In this document: positions 7,631-17,669 of the stretch, piece by piece | Layout of the letters: each line of letters begins with the position of its first letter | Numbering within the stretch: position 1 is the stretch's first letter | Source of the DNA: Lachnospiraceae bacterium | Lineage (GTDB): Bacteria; Bacillota; Clostridia; Lachnospirales; Lachnospiraceae | Direction: 5' to 3' | Length of the DNA stretch: 64,000 nucleotides | NCBI GenBank assembly: GCA_028692975.1 | Contig: JAQUWF010000003.1 | Coordinates: forward strand, 27,523 to 91,522 | The notes under the pieces: model-generated | The model's input: the letters and a program-made list of their open reading frames with translations, nothing else | Databases searched by the model: none | What the model was told of the DNA's origin: nothing | Translations under genes and position numbers: made by a program

Positions 7631-9016
7631 TCAGTCAGCTGCTTTTGTATTTAATGCCCATGCTTTATTGAAATCATCAATAAAATTCTGTGAAAGGTAG
7701 CTGTCGTCATCAGAAACCAGCATGCTCAGATTTGTTGTGAATTCTGAGTTTGTTGCAGCATCCATAGCGGTAATAAACAGCAATGTTCTGTATGTATCTG
7801 CATTCTTATATGCCTCCATACGCTTGATTTCCAGCGGGTTGGTCGGCTCTTTCGCGCCTTCTACGATAAAGTTCTCAGACAGTCCGTTGTCCGCATGTCT
7901 CTGTGCCTCTGCTTTAAGGATTACTTTCAGTACATCGATGCAGGTATCTGTATTCTTTGCATGTGCATTGACCGCCCATCCACCGTATACAGAGCCCCAG
8001 TTGAGCTGTACAGAGCCTGTAGGATATTTGTCATTGCCGGAAGGCCAGTTAAAGGTATCTGCTGTGAAGTCTACTTTGTCTGTAGTTACTTCGCCGTTGT
8101 ACCATGACATGGTCGGCCACATAGCTGCTGTTCCGTTTGCGAACTCAGCCAGACAGTCACTGTCTCCCTTGGTTGCAGAATCCGGTGCGAATGCACCCAT
8201 TTCTTTCAACTGGTCAAATACCTTCAAGGCTGCCACGATACGCTCATCTGTCCAGTCAACTTTACGGCTGTGCAGATCATTCAACGCTTCCGGATCATAA
8301 CTTGCGATCAGTGCGTCCATCATGAAGTAAGATGCAAATGTGGTGCTTGTTGTAATTGGATATACCCCATTATCTACCAGTGTCTGGCAGGCGCTCACGA
8401 ATTCATCCATAGTAGTTGGCTCTGCGATGTTATATTTTTCAAACATGTCTTTGTTGAAGTAGATAACCGGTGTGTAATAGTCATTCTGTCCAACGGTTAC
8501 GTTGTAAAGTGTGTCTCCGCTGTAGAGCAGCTGCGGATTGGTGTAATTTGTCTTCAGCCAGTCATCCTTTTCCAGTCCTGGTGCCAGATCAAGGAAATCG
8601 CCTGCGGTAAGTAGCGTCTCGTAGATACCGGAATCAGAACAGAAGATGTCCGGAAGTTCGCCTGTAGCGCTCATGGTCTTTAATGCTTCTGCCTTGTCTG
8701 TGGTAATACCAGTGTAGTCAAAGTTGATGTCCGGGAACGCTTCTTCCAGTGCAGGTTTTACGTATTTCTCCATAACCTCCACCTGGGTGGAATCCGACTC
8801 CGCCCATGCGATGCTCACGCTGTCGCCGCCGGTGGCCTTGTCATCTTTTTTTGCTGTGTCGTCTGTTGCAGCCTTGTCATCCTCAGTTGCAGCCTCTGTC
8901 GTCGTGTCTGCCTTCTTGTCGTCACTGCCTGTTGTTTCTTCGCTGCTTCCGCATCCCGGCAAAGCCAGTGCCATGCACAGCGAGAGTGATAAACATAAGA
9001 TTTTTTTCAGTTTCAT
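7631..9016 (-). CDS. ABC sugar-binding lipoprotein
   Basis: A 461-residue extracellular solute-binding protein of the family that serves carbohydrate ABC importers. The first 22 residues form a lipoprotein signal peptide with lipobox LPGC (Cys22). A Ser/Thr/Asp/Lys-rich linker of about 45 residues follows, then the two-lobed binding fold (TGELPDIFCSDSG, YFNKDMFEKYNI, WAVNAHAKNTD). It would sit on the outer face of the membrane and deliver oligosaccharide to the permeases at 12242-13979. Unusually for such operons, it comes after the kinase and regulator genes. A TATAAT-like -10 box at 9049-9054 without a good -35 box suggests an activator-dependent promoter of its own. Confidence 0.92.
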   Translation of the reverse strand: MKLKKILCLSLSLCMALALPGCGSSEETTGSDDKKADTTTEAATEDDKAATDDTAKKDDKATGGDSVSIAWAESDSTQVEVMEKYVKPALEEAFPDINFDYTGITTDKAEALKTMSATGELPDIFCSDSGIYETLLTAGDFLDLAPGLEKDDWLKTNYTNPQLLYSGDTLYNVTVGQNDYYTPVIYFNKDMFEKYNIAEPTTMDEFVSACQTLVDNGVYPITTSTTFASYFMMDALIASYDPEALNDLHSRKVDWTDERIVAALKVFDQLKEMGAFAPDSATKGDSDCLAEFANGTAAMWPTMSWYNGEVTTDKVDFTADTFNWPSGNDKYPTGSVQLNWGSVYGGWAVNAHAKNTDTCIDVLKVILKAEAQRHADNGLSENFIVEGAKEPTNPLEIKRMEAYKNADTYRTLLFITAMDAATNSEFTTNLSMLVSDDDSYLSQNFIDDFNKAWALNTKAAD

Positions 9017-9093
9017 TTTTTTCCTCCCTGAATTTATTTGATGATTGTATTATAATCCCCGGAGTTTTTTCAGGGGGTATCGTATTTTAGTAC

Positions 9094-10353
9094 TCAGTTC
9101 AAATATTTTGGTTTCCCATGTTTCGTCTTACCATTCTCCCGCTCTTTTTTCTGCACGAGTTCCACATACTGATATGGAGTGATGCCAAATTCCTTCTTGA
9201 AACAGCGGTAGAAATATTTCACGTCCAGATATCCTACGCTCCAGGCGATCTTTACCATATTGCCCGCATCGCTGCACAGTGCATCCGCCGCCCGCGTCAT
9301 GCGGAACCGCAGGATATACTGGCTGACTGTCATGCCGATCTCCTTGGCAAACTGTGCACTTAAATACGAATAATTGGCATACAGTTCCTGGGCGATTTTA
9401 TTTAGTGTCAGTTCAGAGTCTGTGTAATGTTCATGAATGTATTCCAGCATTTTCGTAATCAGCGGTGAGGTGGTGATCTCCGTCATATTCTGCTCAGCCT
9501 GAGCTCTGGAAGCAGGAATTTTCCCATAATCTTCACAATATTCGCCCACACCTGCAACCACCGTACAGACCATTTCCTTCATGAAACGGATCTGCAGTTT
9601 CTGCATGAGTGCCCGCATCTGCATAGTATTCCAGTCCTGTCTGGACACATTTCCAAAAAGGATAAAACCGCCGTCGTAAGAGCAGTATACTGCATAACAG
9701 CCTTCCCCCATCTCCTGATGGACCATATCCATAATCTTGCTGTCCCAGTCCGCCGTGGTAAATCCCACCAGATTCCGCACATCCACCTTCAGGCAGCATA
9801 CGCCGTATCCCCCCTTCTCAATAGGGAGATTCAGATGTTCGCATTCATAGAGGAACCGCTCTGCCGGAATTTCCGGCTCATCCTCCAGCACCATGCGCAG
9901 AAAGTTTCTTCTATTATTATCTGCATTTTTCTCTGCCCAGAAGCGCAGACTGTTATATTCCTTTTTCTGCTCTTTCCTGATATCCAGTTCGTCCACCATC
10001 TGTTGTACGCTTCGGATCAGTTCCTCATCGTCCACAGGCTTGACTACGAAATATTTGACCCCCAGTTCCATGCCCCGCCTGGCATATTCGAATTCGCTGT
10101 ATCCAGTGACAATAACACAGATGGTTTCCGGCAGAAGTTTCCTAATCTGTTCCGTCATCTCCAGCCCGTCCATGAACGGCATATTGATGTCGGCCAGGAC
10201 AATATCCGGCTGCAGCGCAAGTGCCTGCTCGATCCCATCCTTTCCGTTGTTCGCCTCACCACAGATGGTACATCCGTATTCTTCCCATGTAATAGTGTGG
10301 CGCAGGGCCTCCCTGGCAAAATATTCATCATCCACAAGCAGTATTTTATACAT
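9094..10353 (-). CDS. Response regulator, REC + AraC-type DNA-binding (YesN-like)
   Basis: A 419-residue two-component regulator. The N-terminal receiver domain carries acidic residues D8/D9, phospho-acceptor D55 in LADINMPFMDG and the conserved lysine in FVVKPVDDE. A variable middle region follows, and two AraC-type helix-turn-helix units end the protein (IAQELYANYSYLSAQFAKEIG and VGYLDVKYFYRCFKKEFGITP). The gene starts 3 bp after the stop of its sensor kinase. By analogy with YesMN-type pairs it should activate the adjacent sugar uptake genes, most plausibly the promoter in front of the binding protein at 9016. Confidence 0.93.
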   Translation of the reverse strand: MYKILLVDDEYFAREALRHTITWEEYGCTICGEANNGKDGIEQALALQPDIVLADINMPFMDGLEMTEQIRKLLPETICVIVTGYSEFEYARRGMELGVKYFVVKPVDDEELIRSVQQMVDELDIRKEQKKEYNSLRFWAEKNADNNRRNFLRMVLEDEPEIPAERFLYECEHLNLPIEKGGYGVCCLKVDVRNLVGFTTADWDSKIMDMVHQEMGEGCYAVYCSYDGGFILFGNVSRQDWNTMQMRALMQKLQIRFMKEMVCTVVAGVGEYCEDYGKIPASRAQAEQNMTEITTSPLITKMLEYIHEHYTDSELTLNKIAQELYANYSYLSAQFAKEIGMTVSQYILRFRMTRAADALCSDAGNMVKIAWSVGYLDVKYFYRCFKKEFGITPYQYVELVQKKERENGKTKHGKPKYLN

Positions 10354-10356
10354 AAA

Positions 10357-12162
10357 TCAGACCTCTTTTTCTTTCCTGGGCAGATGCAGTGTGCATCTGG
10401 TCCATTTCCCTTCCTCACTGTCCATTTCCATATAGAAACTGTCTCCGCATAACAATTTCAGCCTCTGATTCACATTCAGCACACCGAAGGATCTGGTCAG
10501 GCTGCTTCCGGTGCAAAGGCTCGTCCTGATTTTTTCCAGACGTTTCGGTGATATACCCATGCCGTTATCCCAGACCGTGATAATCAGTTCCTGTACCTCT
10601 TCCTCCCAAATAGCCCGGATAATGACTCTGCATTTTTCGCCATTTGGCCGCAGGCCATGATGGAATACATTTTCCACCAGCGGCTGTATCGTCAGTTTTG
10701 GTATCTCATAATCTGCTGCTGCCTCATCATAATCGATGGTAAATTCCACGTATTCAATATAGCGCATCTGCTGCAGCACCAGATAATTGTGTGTCAGTTC
10801 CATCTCATCCCGCAAAGATACAGTCTCGGCACCGGCTGAGAGTGACAGCCGGTAAAAGCTGACCAGATTCTGTATGGCAGCCTGCGCCCGCTCCGGCTTG
10901 TCCAGTTTGATGAGCGAAGAAATCATTCCCATGGTATTGTACAGGAAGTGGGGAACAATCTGGGCCTGCAGCAATTTCACCTCATTGTGCCGCCTCTGCC
11001 GCTGTTCCTGATAGATCTGCTCCGCTGATTCATCCAGTTTGTCCATAAGTGTATTAAATTCCTGTCCAAGTACTGCCATCTCACCCTGGTCAGCCACGGC
11101 AAATCTTGGTTTCCCCTCATTCTCCCCCGACTCGATCTTGCGCATGACACCGATCAGTTCATAAAGAGGATTGGTCACGCTTTTTGATACAATCCATGAA
11201 ATGAGTACGGTGGCCAGCATGGTAAGAAACAGCATAATCTGCATGAACACGCCCAGATCTCTTTGCTGCACAGCCACCTGACGCAGGGCGGTTTTCCCCA
11301 CCAGCCTCCAGTTGGTTCCCTCGATTTTGCTGCTCATATATAGCACAGGCACACCATCCGGCTGCTTCAGCAGAATCTCTTTTTTCTGCAGGCAGTCCGT
11401 ATACTGCTCCTTCGTAATCCCCAAGGTTTCTTTTGCCGGGCGGTACAGGCACTCTTTGTTCCCTCCGGCTATGACTCTGTCGTCTTCATCCACCAGATAG
11501 AACTGCCGGTCCTCCGGATCTTCTGCATTTGCAAGCACATCCGCAAAACTGGATTCCCGCACGAAGACCACCGCCGAGCCTAACTGTACCCCTTCCGAAC
11601 TCTGCACAGACTTGACTACCGAGAACACATACTCCGGTTTATTCTGGTACTTACCGATACTCTGTAGCGTCAGCAGATTGGTCCACTGGACCTCCTTGCT
11701 CTCCTCAGCCTTCTCCAGCACGGATTCCGGTATGATATCCGTATCATAAGAAGACGGTGAATTCAGGAAACAGTACACCGGATTTCGCTCCACATACATA
11801 CCCATACCGGCCAGCCTGGAAGTAGAATAAACCAGCCGGATGCTTATCTTCTGCCACTGATTCTGCAGGGTCAGCCGGTTCTTGATACGCTCCTCCGGTG
11901 TCATGCTCCCATACCCGGCCATGGCTTCCTGCAAAGGCCGATCAAGGGACATGTATTTGGCAAAATCTTCCGTATAAGAAATGAGCGTCTCCATATTCTT
12001 CTGTCTCGCCGCCGTAGTCTCCCGATAATCTTCCACTGCCCGATCCGTGATCAGCGTGGAAAACCTTTTGTTGCACACCATCCAGAAGATCAGCAGCAAA
12101 GCCACCGTCACCACTGTCGTCGACACAAAAATAATGTATTTGAGTTTCATTCCCTTTTTCAT
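10357..12162 (-). CDS. Sensor histidine kinase (YesM-like)
   Basis: A membrane kinase of about 601 residues. A first transmembrane segment lies at about residues 7-29, a large extracytoplasmic sensor follows, a second transmembrane segment lies near 307-331, then HAMP, the PF06580-type histidine kinase domain (PHFLYNTMGMI, phospho-His near 405) and an ATPase domain with VENVFHHGL and WDNGMGISP. It probably senses sugar or the loaded binding protein at the cell surface and phosphorylates the regulator at 9094. The start at 12162 (MKKGMKLKY) is chosen for its GAGG site; upstream in-frame codons would place a charged 22-residue tail before the membrane anchor. Confidence 0.92.
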   Translation of the reverse strand: MKKGMKLKYIIFVSTTVVTVALLLIFWMVCNKRFSTLITDRAVEDYRETTAARQKNMETLISYTEDFAKYMSLDRPLQEAMAGYGSMTPEERIKNRLTLQNQWQKISIRLVYSTSRLAGMGMYVERNPVYCFLNSPSSYDTDIIPESVLEKAEESKEVQWTNLLTLQSIGKYQNKPEYVFSVVKSVQSSEGVQLGSAVVFVRESSFADVLANAEDPEDRQFYLVDEDDRVIAGGNKECLYRPAKETLGITKEQYTDCLQKKEILLKQPDGVPVLYMSSKIEGTNWRLVGKTALRQVAVQQRDLGVFMQIMLFLTMLATVLISWIVSKSVTNPLYELIGVMRKIESGENEGKPRFAVADQGEMAVLGQEFNTLMDKLDESAEQIYQEQRQRRHNEVKLLQAQIVPHFLYNTMGMISSLIKLDKPERAQAAIQNLVSFYRLSLSAGAETVSLRDEMELTHNYLVLQQMRYIEYVEFTIDYDEAAADYEIPKLTIQPLVENVFHHGLRPNGEKCRVIIRAIWEEEVQELIITVWDNGMGISPKRLEKIRTSLCTGSSLTRSFGVLNVNQRLKLLCGDSFYMEMDSEEGKWTRCTLHLPRKEKEV

Positions 12163-12241
12163 ACTGTTTTCCTCTTTACGCACGATAACGCACATGCAGA
12201 CAGCGTTTCTGCCCACATGTACGTCCATGCTTTATATATTT

Positions 12242-13090
12242 TTATTTTAGTCCTGCCGAAACGCTCATGGCACCCTCGATCTGTCTGCAGCCCAGGGTAT
12301 AGATTACGATGATCGGCAATGTAGTCAGCGTAACCGCCGCGCCGATAACGCCCCAGTGTGTCATATCAAAGGCACTGAAGAATGCATATAATGCAATGGT
12401 TACCGTACGCATCTGCTCACCCATGGCGATAACACTGGCCAGTGAAAATTCATTCCATACAAAAATATACACCATAACCATCTGAGTCACAATAGCAGGT
12501 TTCACCAGAGGAAGCATAATCTTTACGAAAGCCCGGTATACACCGCATCCGTCTATGGCTGCCGCCTCCTCCAGCTCCACCGGAATATTCCGGAAAAAAG
12601 CACATATCATCAAAATGCTCGAGGCCATATTAAAGGCCGCATAGGGCAATATAAGCGCCCAGTATGTATTCTTCAGCCCCAGATCCACCACCAGACGGTA
12701 TACCGGAATCATGAGTACTGCAATAGGGATGATCATTCCGATGGTGAAGTACATACGAAGCAAATCGGAATGCTTCATGCGCATTCTGGTCAGTGCGTAA
12801 GCGACCATAACGCTGAGTGCCAGACACAAAATACAGGCACCCGCCGTATAAATAATACTGTTTAGCATGACCTGTGGGATATCGATCTTGCCCCAGGCTG
12901 CCGTATAGTTTTCAAGATGGAACTCCGTGGGGAGTCCATACGGATCACTGCTGGCCTGTATCTTGTCCTTGAAAGACAGGTTGATCATCCAGTACATGGG
13001 ATATAAAAACATGACGGAGAATGCCAACAATACCGCTGCCAGTGCTCCCTTTCCTACTTTTGATTTTACTGATCCACTCTTCATTCTCAT
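12242..13090 (-). CDS. Sugar ABC transporter permease, MalG type
   Basis: A 282-residue inner-membrane permease with about six transmembrane segments and the cytoplasmic EAA loop EEAAAIDGCGVYRAF (about residues 180-195), the docking site for the ATPase. It begins with the usual short basic cytoplasmic tail and ends with the MSVSAGLK sequence typical of MalG-like subunits. It pairs with the MalF-type permease 7 bp upstream. No ATPase is encoded nearby, so a shared MsmX-type ATPase elsewhere in the genome is likely. The substrate is probably a mannoside, judging from the GH38 and ManA neighbours. Confidence 0.92.
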   Translation of the reverse strand: MRMKSGSVKSKVGKGALAAVLLAFSVMFLYPMYWMINLSFKDKIQASSDPYGLPTEFHLENYTAAWGKIDIPQVMLNSIIYTAGACILCLALSVMVAYALTRMRMKHSDLLRMYFTIGMIIPIAVLMIPVYRLVVDLGLKNTYWALILPYAAFNMASSILMICAFFRNIPVELEEAAAIDGCGVYRAFVKIMLPLVKPAIVTQMVMVYIFVWNEFSLASVIAMGEQMRTVTIALYAFFSAFDMTHWGVIGAAVTLTTLPIIVIYTLGCRQIEGAMSVSAGLK

Positions 13091-13097
13091 TCACCCC

Positions 13098-13979
13098 TTA
13101 ATATTTTATTTCTTCATGTGCTACGAATCGGTTGATCAAACATGCCCATACAATGCATTCGATCAAAAACAGTAAGGCGATGGCACAGCCATATCCAAAC
13201 CGGCTGGACTGGAAGGACTGATAATACATCTCATACAGAACCGTCCTGGAAGAACTTCCCGGTCCACCTGCCGTCATAACAGAGATCAGACCATACATAC
13301 CCAGCGTACCTGTGGTAGCACCGGTCAATACGTATTTCAACATATCCTGCAGAAGCGGAATCGTGATACGTTTGCTGATCTGGAAGAAATTCGCTCCGTC
13401 CAGCGTCGCTGCCTCGTAGAATTCAGGTGGAATAGATTTGAGTCCTGTGTAGAAAAGGATCGCATTGTATCCTATGTACTGCCAAACATACGCCACACCG
13501 ATACAGATCATGGCCGTTTTTGGATTGGACAACCATGAATTCACCGCCCCGTCAAGGCCTATGGCCCGCAGAAATGTATTGACGATACCCCAGTCTGTGT
13601 TGAATACGCCCAGAAACATTTTACCAATAACTGCTACAGACAGAATGGATGGAAACAGTGCTGCAAATTTGAAGATATTGCGCACTACCTTGTTGGTCCG
13701 GTCCAGCATCAGTGCCAGAAGCAGTGACACGGGAATACCGATTAAAAGTTCCATGAGCAGGATTCCATATGTTCTGATATGGCTGCTCCAGAATACGTCT
13801 GAGGTCAATGCCGTCTTGTAATTCAAGAAGCCGACCCACCCTTGGTTTGCAACGCCGTTATGATTCTGCAAACTCATGATAAAACATGGGAAAATCGCAT
13901 AAATGACGAACAGGCTAAACAGTGCAAAGCCCGGTATCAAAAATACTAATTTTGCCCGATTTGAATAAAATTTCCGCAT
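13098..13979 (-). CDS. Sugar ABC transporter permease, MalF/LplB type
   Basis: A 293-residue inner-membrane permease with about six transmembrane helices and the EAA motif YEAATLDGANFFQISKRI (near residue 190). It forms the heterodimeric channel with the product of 12242-13090. A strong AGGGAGG-like site precedes the ATG. A possible -10 box (TATAAT, 14021-14026) lies upstream after a small hairpin (GTTCC with GGAAC), so the transport, kinase and regulator genes may have their own promoter, separate from the YesL-like gene. Confidence 0.92.
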   Translation of the reverse strand: MRKFYSNRAKLVFLIPGFALFSLFVIYAIFPCFIMSLQNHNGVANQGWVGFLNYKTALTSDVFWSSHIRTYGILLMELLIGIPVSLLLALMLDRTNKVVRNIFKFAALFPSILSVAVIGKMFLGVFNTDWGIVNTFLRAIGLDGAVNSWLSNPKTAMICIGVAYVWQYIGYNAILFYTGLKSIPPEFYEAATLDGANFFQISKRITIPLLQDMLKYVLTGATTGTLGMYGLISVMTAGGPGSSSRTVLYEMYYQSFQSSRFGYGCAIALLFLIECIVWACLINRFVAHEEIKY

Positions 13980-14090
13980 AAAACATTCCCTCCTATTTCT
14001 TTCCTCTCATTTCTGTTTTTATTATAAAAGTTTGTTCCTTTCTGTCGGGAACACATTTTTTGCAAACAGAGTATTTATTTTGGTTTCCTG

Positions 14091-14735
14091 TCAGCCCCCA
14101 TATCTCCAGTCGCTTTCCGCATCTGCAGACTTCGGCATACACTTAAGAAGCACCGGCTCCGCCACATGAGATGCCCAGACCATGCCAAGCGGCGGCAAAA
14201 TCACCAGTCCCACTGGCAGGTATCCACAGACAAAAGCCACGCCTGCCAGCAGGAGCACCAGAAGCAGCCCGCGGAGAAAATACCGTACTGTAATCTTATA
14301 ATTAAGCTGCAGCAGCGCGCCCATGGACATGTCCAGTCGGGAAAAAAGCGGGATCAGCCACTGCAGATTCATCGCGTACAACAACACTACCAGCATCCCT
14401 ATGGTTAGAAGAAACAGTCTGGCATAGCCAGTCATTACCCCAGCCATAAGGAACCGCAGGAAGAAATATATCCCGGTGCCCACCGCGCCATATAATACAG
14501 TCAGTCCCACGCCCTGTTTCAGATTTTTCTTATAGGCACTGACGAATTCTTCCAATGCCTTTCCTCTCTCGTAGCGCACACATTTCACAGCCGTGTGATA
14601 CAGGGAAGCCGTGGAGGTGAGGATCGTCACCACCGGCAGACACCCCACTACCCACATAAGAGCCAGAAGTATCATATCCAGAATCTTTGCACTGGCCGTA
14701 TAAAATTTACCGTCTACACGAAATAAATTACCCAT
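14091..14735 (-). CDS. YesL-like membrane protein (DUF624)
   Basis: A 214-residue integral membrane protein with about five hydrophobic segments. The N-terminus (MGNLFRVDGKFYTASAKILDMILL) and the CLPVVTILTSTASLYH stretch are characteristic of the DUF624/YesL family, which is found with YesMN kinases and sugar ABC permeases in Firmicutes. Function is unknown; an accessory role in the sensor or transporter is inferred from context only. The start codon directly follows the stop of the upstream hydrolase gene (14736), so the two are translationally coupled. Confidence 0.85.
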   Translation of the reverse strand: MGNLFRVDGKFYTASAKILDMILLALMWVVGCLPVVTILTSTASLYHTAVKCVRYERGKALEEFVSAYKKNLKQGVGLTVLYGAVGTGIYFFLRFLMAGVMTGYARLFLLTIGMLVVLLYAMNLQWLIPLFSRLDMSMGALLQLNYKITVRYFLRGLLLVLLLAGVAFVCGYLPVGLVILPPLGMVWASHVAEPVLLKCMPKSADAESDWRYGG

Positions 14736-15704
14736 CTACTTGTTTTCTCCCTTCTGTTTCCATTGTTCTTTCCAGAAATCCACCGCCTCATCCAGCCAGC
14801 CCTCAGCCTGTGTCCCGTCCGCGGCACCCAGCGAATGGCCGCCCTGCTCCACCGGTCGGAACCGGTATGGAATATGATACTTATCCAGGGCTTTCACCAA
14901 ACACAGGCTGTTGGAAAAAGGTACCGCCGGATCATCCTTACACTGCCAGAGATACACCGGTGGATAATCCTCATTTACATGGCAGTTCACGCTGTACGCA
15001 TCCATGCGTTCTCTGGTCTGCTCCGTCCCAAGGATCCGGGTTAGAAAAGCAGCATCTCTCTCATTCCTGGTCATGGTACTCAGATCCATCGGTGCGTAAG
15101 CCAGGAAAAGTGCCGCCGGCTTGGGCATCTGGTATCTGACGCATCCCATGTCCGTTCCCCAGATTCCACAAAGATGTCCCCCTGCAGAAAATCCTGCCGC
15201 CGCATAATCCGTCTTGCAGACCCGAAACTGTGCTGCGTGCTGGATAATATAATCCACCGCCTTTGCCAGATCCTCCAGTGGTTGGGGAAACAAATCCGTC
15301 TCCCCCACCCGGTAAGTCAGGATAAAGGCGGTAAAGCCCAGTTCATTGATGCGCTTCGCCGCAGGAAGGGCTTCTACCAGAGAGCATACGCTCTCATATC
15401 CACCGCCCGCACACAAAATCACAAAGGGCCGATCTGCTTCTCCCGGCAGATACAAAAAACCGGTTTCTCCGGCCTCGCCGCCAAAATCATAGTCCACCTT
15501 CAGTCCCTCACGCACGCGGTCCCGCAGATACCGGGCACTTTCAGCCATGGCCGTACCATTCCATCCGGGATAATGATCTCCCATCTCACATAACCTCATG
15601 TCCCTTGGAACATCTGCTCCCAGCATAAGATATTGTCCAAATCCGGAAAATTCCGGGAGATTCAAAATATCATCCATGGTGCTTGTCACTGTGATTTTAC
15701 TCAT
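14736..15704 (-). CDS. Alpha/beta-hydrolase, esterase/peptidase-like
   Basis: A 322-residue alpha/beta-hydrolase. The nucleophile elbow GFSAG is followed by GHLCGIWG; the catalytic aspartate is probably in CKDDPAVPF and the histidine in QGGHSLG. CAGGGYESVC supplies the oxyanion-hole region. No signal peptide is present. The group includes carbohydrate esterases (acetyl or feruloyl) as well as small peptidases. In this locus a sugar-ester deacylase acting on imported oligosaccharides is the most attractive guess, but no residue proves it. It is the first gene of the mannoside locus as transcribed, and lies beyond the aspS terminator. Confidence 0.8.
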   Translation of the reverse strand: MSKITVTSTMDDILNLPEFSGFGQYLMLGADVPRDMRLCEMGDHYPGWNGTAMAESARYLRDRVREGLKVDYDFGGEAGETGFLYLPGEADRPFVILCAGGGYESVCSLVEALPAAKRINELGFTAFILTYRVGETDLFPQPLEDLAKAVDYIIQHAAQFRVCKTDYAAAGFSAGGHLCGIWGTDMGCVRYQMPKPAALFLAYAPMDLSTMTRNERDAAFLTRILGTEQTRERMDAYSVNCHVNEDYPPVYLWQCKDDPAVPFSNSLCLVKALDKYHIPYRFRPVEQGGHSLGAADGTQAEGWLDEAVDFWKEQWKQKGENK

Positions 15705-15812
15705 CTTTTCATCCCTCTCCGCCTTTTGTTTTATTATAGCAGGAGGAAAATTTCCCTTGGGATGATATTTTTTTGTAATTGGAGAATTATTTTAGGCTTC
15801 TCTATTAAACAA

Positions 15813-15844
15813 CAAAAAAACGACCGGGTTCTGACACCCAGTCA
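15813..15844 (-). terminator. Rho-independent terminator after aspS
   Basis: Read on the minus strand, GACTGGGT pairs with ACCCGGTC around a five-base loop, with one G-U pair, and seven T follow. It lies 19 bp past the aspS stop and ends the housekeeping transcript before the hydrolase gene. Confidence 0.85.
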
Positions 15845-15862
15845 TTTTCTGATTATAATATC

Positions 15863-17653
15863 TTATTCTTCTGTTTTCTCAATTTCCAGTCCCAGTTCTT
15901 CCAGTTGTTTTGGATCTACCGGCTGTGGAGCCTCCGACATAAGGTCAGACGCATCCTTTACCTTCGGGAACGCGATCACGTCACGAATACTGTCCTTCTT
16001 CGCCATAAGCATCACCAGGCGATCCAGGCCGTAAGCCAGTCCCGCGTGCGGCGGAACTCCGTATTTGAATGCATTCAGCAGGAATCCAAACTGTTCATAA
16101 GCCTGCTCATGGGTAAATCCTAAGGCTTTGAGCATCATTTCCTGTACGTCATCCTGATGGATACGCACACTGCCGCCGCCGATCTCCGTACCATTCAGTA
16201 CAATATCATAAGCTTTCGCACGCGCCTTGCCCGGATCTGATTCCACCAGTTCGATATCCTCGTCCATAGGCATGGTGAATGGATGATGCATAGCCATGAA
16301 ACGATTCTGCTCGTCAGACCATTCAAAAACAGGGAACTCGGTAACCCATACGAATTTGAATTCGTTCTTATCCAGCAGATCTTTCTGTCTTGCGATCTCC
16401 AGACGCAGATTGCCCAGCACGTCATAAACCACTTTGTTCTTATCCGCAGCAAAGAGCAGCAGATCGCCAGGCTTACCGTCCATAGCAGAAACCAGAGCAG
16501 CCATCTGCTCGTCGGTCATGAATTTTGCAAAAGAAGATTTGTAAGAACCATCTTCATTGATAACCAGATAAGCAAGACCCTTTGCGCCAAAGTCCTTTGC
16601 GAAATCAACCAGCTTGTCAATCTTCTTACGGGGCATGTCCCCCATGCCCTCTGCATTGAGACCACGCACGCTTCCGCCATTGTCCAGCGCTCCTGTAAAT
16701 ACGCCAAAGCCACAGCCTGCAACCACATCCGATACGTCATGGAGTTCCATGCCGAAACGAAGGTCCGGCTTATCAGAGCCAAAACGATCCATGGCTTCCT
16801 GCCAGGTCATTCTCTGGATTGGCAACGCTACATCCACATCCAGCACTTCCTTGAACAGGAATGCAAGCAGTCTCTCATTCACATCGATGACATCATCCAC
16901 GTCCACAAAAGATAATTCCATATCGATCTGTGTGAATTCGGGCTGACGGTCTGCACGCAGATCCTCGTCACGGAAACATCTTGCCAGCTGGAAATAACGG
17001 TCATATCCAGAGCACATAAGCAGCTGCTTGTAGATCTGCGGGCTCTGTGGCAGAGCATAAAAGCTGCCCGGATGCACACGGCTGGGTACCAGATAATCTC
17101 TTGCACCTTCCGGCGTACTCTTCATCAGCATAGGAGTCTCGATCTCCAGAAAACCTTCCTGTGCCAGGAACTGACGGGTCAGGGTAGCCACCTGACTTCT
17201 CATGATAATATTAGACTGGATATCCGGTCTTCTAAGATCCAGATAGCGGTATTTCAGACGGATTTCATCCTTTGTCTTACAGTCTTCCTCTATAGGAAAT
17301 GGCGGTGTCTCAGCCTCTGATAAGACATGCAGGCTGTTTACACGTATCTCGATGGCACCTGTTGCCATATTTTCATTGGCTGCGCCGGATCGTGCTTCCA
17401 CTTTACCTGTTACAGCAATAACGAACTCACTGCGGAGTTTTCCCGCTTTCTCAAATCCATCTTCATCGATACTTCCATTTTCAAAAATAAGCTGCATGAT
17501 ACCGGAACGGTCTCTTAAGTCCACGAATACGATGCCCCCCTTGTTACGGTTTTTCTGCACCCAACCCATAAGGGTTACTTCTTCTCCGATATTTGCTGTG
17601 GTGACCTCTGCGCACCGGTGTGTCCGATGCAGGCCCTTCATTGATTCTGCCAT
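15863..17653 (-). CDS. aspS: Aspartyl-tRNA synthetase
   Basis: A 596-residue class II tRNA synthetase of the bacterial type. It has an N-terminal OB-fold anticodon-binding domain (TLMGWVQKNRNKGG at about residues 27-40). Class II motifs 1 (FLEIETPMLMKSTPEGARDY), 2 (ARCFRDEDLRADRQPEFTQ) and 3 (GLAYGLDRLVML) are all present. The bacterial GAD insertion domain occupies roughly residues 290-420. It charges tRNA-Asp with aspartate. It follows hisS by 16 bp, the common hisS-aspS pair of Firmicutes. No T-box leader is seen in front of either gene. Confidence 0.97.
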   Translation of the reverse strand: MAESMKGLHRTHRCAEVTTANIGEEVTLMGWVQKNRNKGGIVFVDLRDRSGIMQLIFENGSIDEDGFEKAGKLRSEFVIAVTGKVEARSGAANENMATGAIEIRVNSLHVLSEAETPPFPIEEDCKTKDEIRLKYRYLDLRRPDIQSNIIMRSQVATLTRQFLAQEGFLEIETPMLMKSTPEGARDYLVPSRVHPGSFYALPQSPQIYKQLLMCSGYDRYFQLARCFRDEDLRADRQPEFTQIDMELSFVDVDDVIDVNERLLAFLFKEVLDVDVALPIQRMTWQEAMDRFGSDKPDLRFGMELHDVSDVVAGCGFGVFTGALDNGGSVRGLNAEGMGDMPRKKIDKLVDFAKDFGAKGLAYLVINEDGSYKSSFAKFMTDEQMAALVSAMDGKPGDLLLFAADKNKVVYDVLGNLRLEIARQKDLLDKNEFKFVWVTEFPVFEWSDEQNRFMAMHHPFTMPMDEDIELVESDPGKARAKAYDIVLNGTEIGGGSVRIHQDDVQEMMLKALGFTHEQAYEQFGFLLNAFKYGVPPHAGLAYGLDRLVMLMAKKDSIRDVIAFPKVKDASDLMSEAPQPVDPKQLEELGLEIEKTEE

Positions 17654-17669
17654 GATATTCTCCTCTTAT